From an uncultured bacterium (GTDB taxonomy: Bacteria > Desulfobacterota > Desulfovibrionia > Desulfovibrionales > Desulfovibrionaceae), in NCBI GenBank assembly GCA_905215675.1, contig CAJMRA010000144.1, forward strand, positions 1-6,560: a stretch of 6,560 bases of DNA. Direction: 5' to 3'. Of this stretch, positions 5,221 through 6,560 are shown one piece after another. The notes under the pieces are model-generated. The model saw only the letters and a list, made by a program, of their open reading frames with translations, searched no databases and was not told where the DNA came from. Position 1 is the stretch's first letter; the number at the start of each line of letters is the position of its first letter. A program made the translations under genes and the position numbers.

Positions 5221-6134
5221 TCATGACGCGCTTCCGGCAGGGGAAGCAGCACGTACGGCTCCCGCGACCATTGCGGGCAGCAGCTCAGGGCGCGCGGGCG
5301 TCCCAGCAGTCGCCAGACGGGCTGACGGAGCAGACCGAGCCGCGCGGTATCGTCGCCCGCAGCGTCGCGCAGCGTCCGCGCGCCGGGATCGGTCGCCGTT
5401 GCCAGCGGCGTGATTTCGTTTGCGAGCGCGTCGCGCAGGTCTTCGCACATGGCCCCTTCCGCCAGCAGCGCCGCGTCTTCGGGCAGGAAGGGCAGGGCCG
5501 CATGGAGGACGCGCCGCCAGTCGGGCAGCAGTCCGGTATCCACGGCCAGCGGGGCGCGCATTTCCGGCGGCAGGGCCTCCAGCCCCTCGTCGGCATCCAG
5601 CCCGAGGGCCGCGCCGATGGCGCCGTCGGCTCCAGTGCAGGCCGCGCTCAGGGCGGCCAGTTCCGCGACGCGTTCTTCCTGAAGCCAGCACCAGATCAGC
5701 AGCCGCTGGGCCTGCCGCGCCTCGCGTTCCTGTTCGGCGGCTTCGGCGGCGGCCCGCGCCGCTTCGTCGCCGCCGCGGGCAAAGGCGTCGCGCAGCCGGG
5801 CTTCATCCTGCAGGCGTCCGTCGCGGGCCTGCCCCACGCTCAGGCTTTCCACGGGGCAGCCTGCCAGCGCCGCATCGGCCAGTCGGCGCAGTTCCTCAAG
5901 ACAGCGGGCCGCCTGCTCTTCCGTCCAGGGATACGTTTTCGGATGCCACCACGGGCCGCGGGGCGCGGTCGTCGTCGAGGGCAGGACGCCGCGTGTGGCG
6001 GCCGCTGCGGCGGGCTCGCCGCAGGACGCGGGCAGCCCCGGCCACAGTCGCACGGCCCAGGGGGCGGAAAGCTGTTCCCCGACGCCCGGCATGGGACCGC
6101 GCAAGGCGGGAAAACGTATAATCCTGCAAGACAT
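5217..6134 (-). CDS. Hypothetical alanine-rich soluble protein, family not recognised
   Basis: I do not recognise this 305-residue protein. It has no signal peptide and no membrane helix. Residues 1-60 are proline/alanine-rich and probably partly disordered. A tryptophan-containing stretch (WWHPKTYPWTEEQAARCLEEL, 62-82) opens a mostly helical part, with a charged alanine/glutamate/arginine helix at about 118-165 that may form a coiled coil. The C-terminus ends in a more ordered-looking stretch (SREPYVLLPLP). There are nine cysteines but no regular metal-binding spacing. The coding frame is believable because a promoter, a ribosome site (AAGG, 8 bases before the ATG) and its own repeat-borne stop frame it, and the third codon positions are strongly G/C. 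The upstream frame (6135-6242) is rejected because the promoter lies inside it. It is monocistronic, and its job cannot be inferred from its neighbours. Confidence 0.75.
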   Translation of the reverse strand: MSCRIIRFPALRGPMPGVGEQLSAPWAVRLWPGLPASCGEPAAAAATRGVLPSTTTAPRGPWWHPKTYPWTEEQAARCLEELRRLADAALAGCPVESLSVGQARDGRLQDEARLRDAFARGGDEAARAAAEAAEQEREARQAQRLLIWCWLQEERVAELAALSAACTGADGAIGAALGLDADEGLEALPPEMRAPLAVDTGLLPDWRRVLHAALPFLPEDAALLAEGAMCEDLRDALANEITPLATATDPGARTLRDAAGDDTARLGLLRQPVWRLLGRPRALSCCPQWSREPYVLLPLPEARHD

Positions 6135-6201
6135 GGCATGATCCTTGAAAAAATTTCGTTCTCCGGCCGCGCGTCTCCCGGACGCGCAGTGTCGGCGACA
6201 A

Positions 6202-6216
6202 GCTGATTCTATCAGC
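6202..6216. promoter_or_regulatory. Perfect 15-bp palindrome at the promoter: candidate operator
   Basis: GCTGAT (6202-6207), a TCT spacer and ATCAGC (6211-6216) form an exact inverted repeat. It overlaps part of the predicted -10 box and covers the expected start of transcription, the classic position for a repressor site. It could also form a short hairpin at the very 5' end of the transcript. Confidence 0.4.
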
Positions 6217-6242
6217 ATAGCCCCTGCGTCCCCCGTTGGCAA
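6214..6242 (-). promoter_or_regulatory. Sigma70-like promoter of the hypothetical gene
   Basis: On the minus strand TTGCCA (6237-6242; five of six matches to TTGACA) is followed after 17 bases by TATGCT (6214-6219; four of six matches to TATAAT). Transcription would start near 6207, giving a leader of about 73 bases. It lies just downstream of the terminator at 6299-6340, as expected for an independent transcription unit. Confidence 0.5.
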
Positions 6243-6298
6243 GCCTTTGCCCCGTGTGCCGTGTCGCGGCGCAGCTGCCCGGGCGGCGGGCCTGCCTG

Positions 6299-6340
6299 AA
6301 AAAAACAGGAAACGTCCGCCGGGAGGAGCGGACGTTTCCT
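6299..6340 (-). terminator. Strong intrinsic terminator for a gene to the right of the window
   Basis: AGGAAACGTCCGC (6307-6319) and GCGGACGTTTCCT (6328-6340) form a perfect 13-bp stem with an 8-base loop. On the minus strand the stem is followed by G and seven T (6299-6305). It therefore ends transcription moving right to left, after the repeat array at 6355-6560. Confidence 0.88.
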
Positions 6341-6354
6341 GACGGAAGGTATCT

Positions 6355-6503
6355 TTAGGACATTTTCAGTTTGAAACGCTGCGCGTTTCAAACCATACGG
6401 CCTGTCGTTTCGCGGAAAAACGCGGTTTTTCCGCTCACTTTGGGCCGGGCGGCGCTGTGCTGCCGCCTCGCCTTTCACCTCTTTCAAAGGTGAAAGGCTC
6501 TGG
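6355..6503 (-). repeat. Full-length inverted copy of the repeat element
   Basis: This minus-strand copy has the same 149-base length as the unit at 62-210 and the same four hairpins. H1 lies at 6470-6498 and H4 at 6369-6393, where H4 is now an unbroken 11-bp stem. Its outer ends are slightly worn: CCAGAGC instead of CTAGAGC, and ATGTCCTAA instead of ATGCTCTAG. In H1 the outer stem carries a swapped base pair (G-C to C-G) relative to the left copy. Confidence 0.92.
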
Positions 6504-6560
6504 AACATTTTTAGTTTGAAACGCTGCGCGTTTCAAACCATACGGCCTGTCGTTTCGCGG
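6498..6560 (-). repeat. Partial tandem copy of the repeat element, cut by the right window edge
   Basis: From 6511 to the end the sequence repeats 6366-6415 with a period of 145 bases. It contains hairpin H4 (6514-6538) and the CCATACGGCCTGTCGTTTCGCGG segment of the unit in two pieces around 6536-6560. It shows that the right-hand array has at least two units and continues out of the window. Confidence 0.92.

Noticed and set aside
5223..6206. Plus-strand open frame of 327 codons opposite the hypothetical gene
   Set aside because: No ribosome site or promoter is evident. The minus frame has both and ends at an element-borne stop like the other genes. Since the hypothetical protein is not recognised, this is the least secure of the shadow rejections.

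Overview
The window looks like a piece of a high-GC, Gram-negative, Desulfovibrio-type chromosome. That placement is an inference from protein style, gene order (a DUF465 gene directly ahead of ilvB-ilvN) and base composition; no database search was run. All seven genes I support lie on the minus strand, so the biology reads from right to left.

Reading right to left. (1) 6355-6560 holds a tandem repeat array, followed by a strong minus-strand intrinsic terminator (6299-6340) that would end transcription entering from a gene outside the window. (2) A sigma70-like promoter with a perfect palindrome at its start-site side drives an unrecognised 305-residue alanine-rich protein (5217-6134). (3) A HAD-family phosphatase gene (4313-4990) overlaps a yggT-family membrane protein gene (4002-4316) by four bases, an apparent two-gene coupled operon. 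(4) A DUF465 small protein (3480-3707), ilvB (1762-3456) and ilvN (1257-1751) form a tight operon making acetolactate synthase, the first common enzyme of valine, leucine and isoleucine synthesis. (5) After a 449-base hairpin-rich gap without a gene comes a MarC-family membrane protein (208-807). (6) 1-210 is a second tandem repeat array, in the opposite orientation to the one at the right edge.

The most notable content is a repeat family, not a gene. A unit of about 149 bp has ends of the form CTAGAGC...GCTCTAG and encloses four inverted repeats. It occurs whole or truncated after every transcription unit seen here. At all four terminal genes (marC, ilvN, yggT and the hypothetical gene) the TAG stop codon lies inside the CTAGAGC end of the element. 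The copies range from full (149 bp) through about 70 bp and 55 bp to a 30-bp remnant. Its first hairpin shows compensatory base-pair changes between copies, so the folded form appears to be conserved. It resembles a palindromic miniature mobile element, or a 3'-end structural element, that settles at stop codons. I do not recognise it as a named family.
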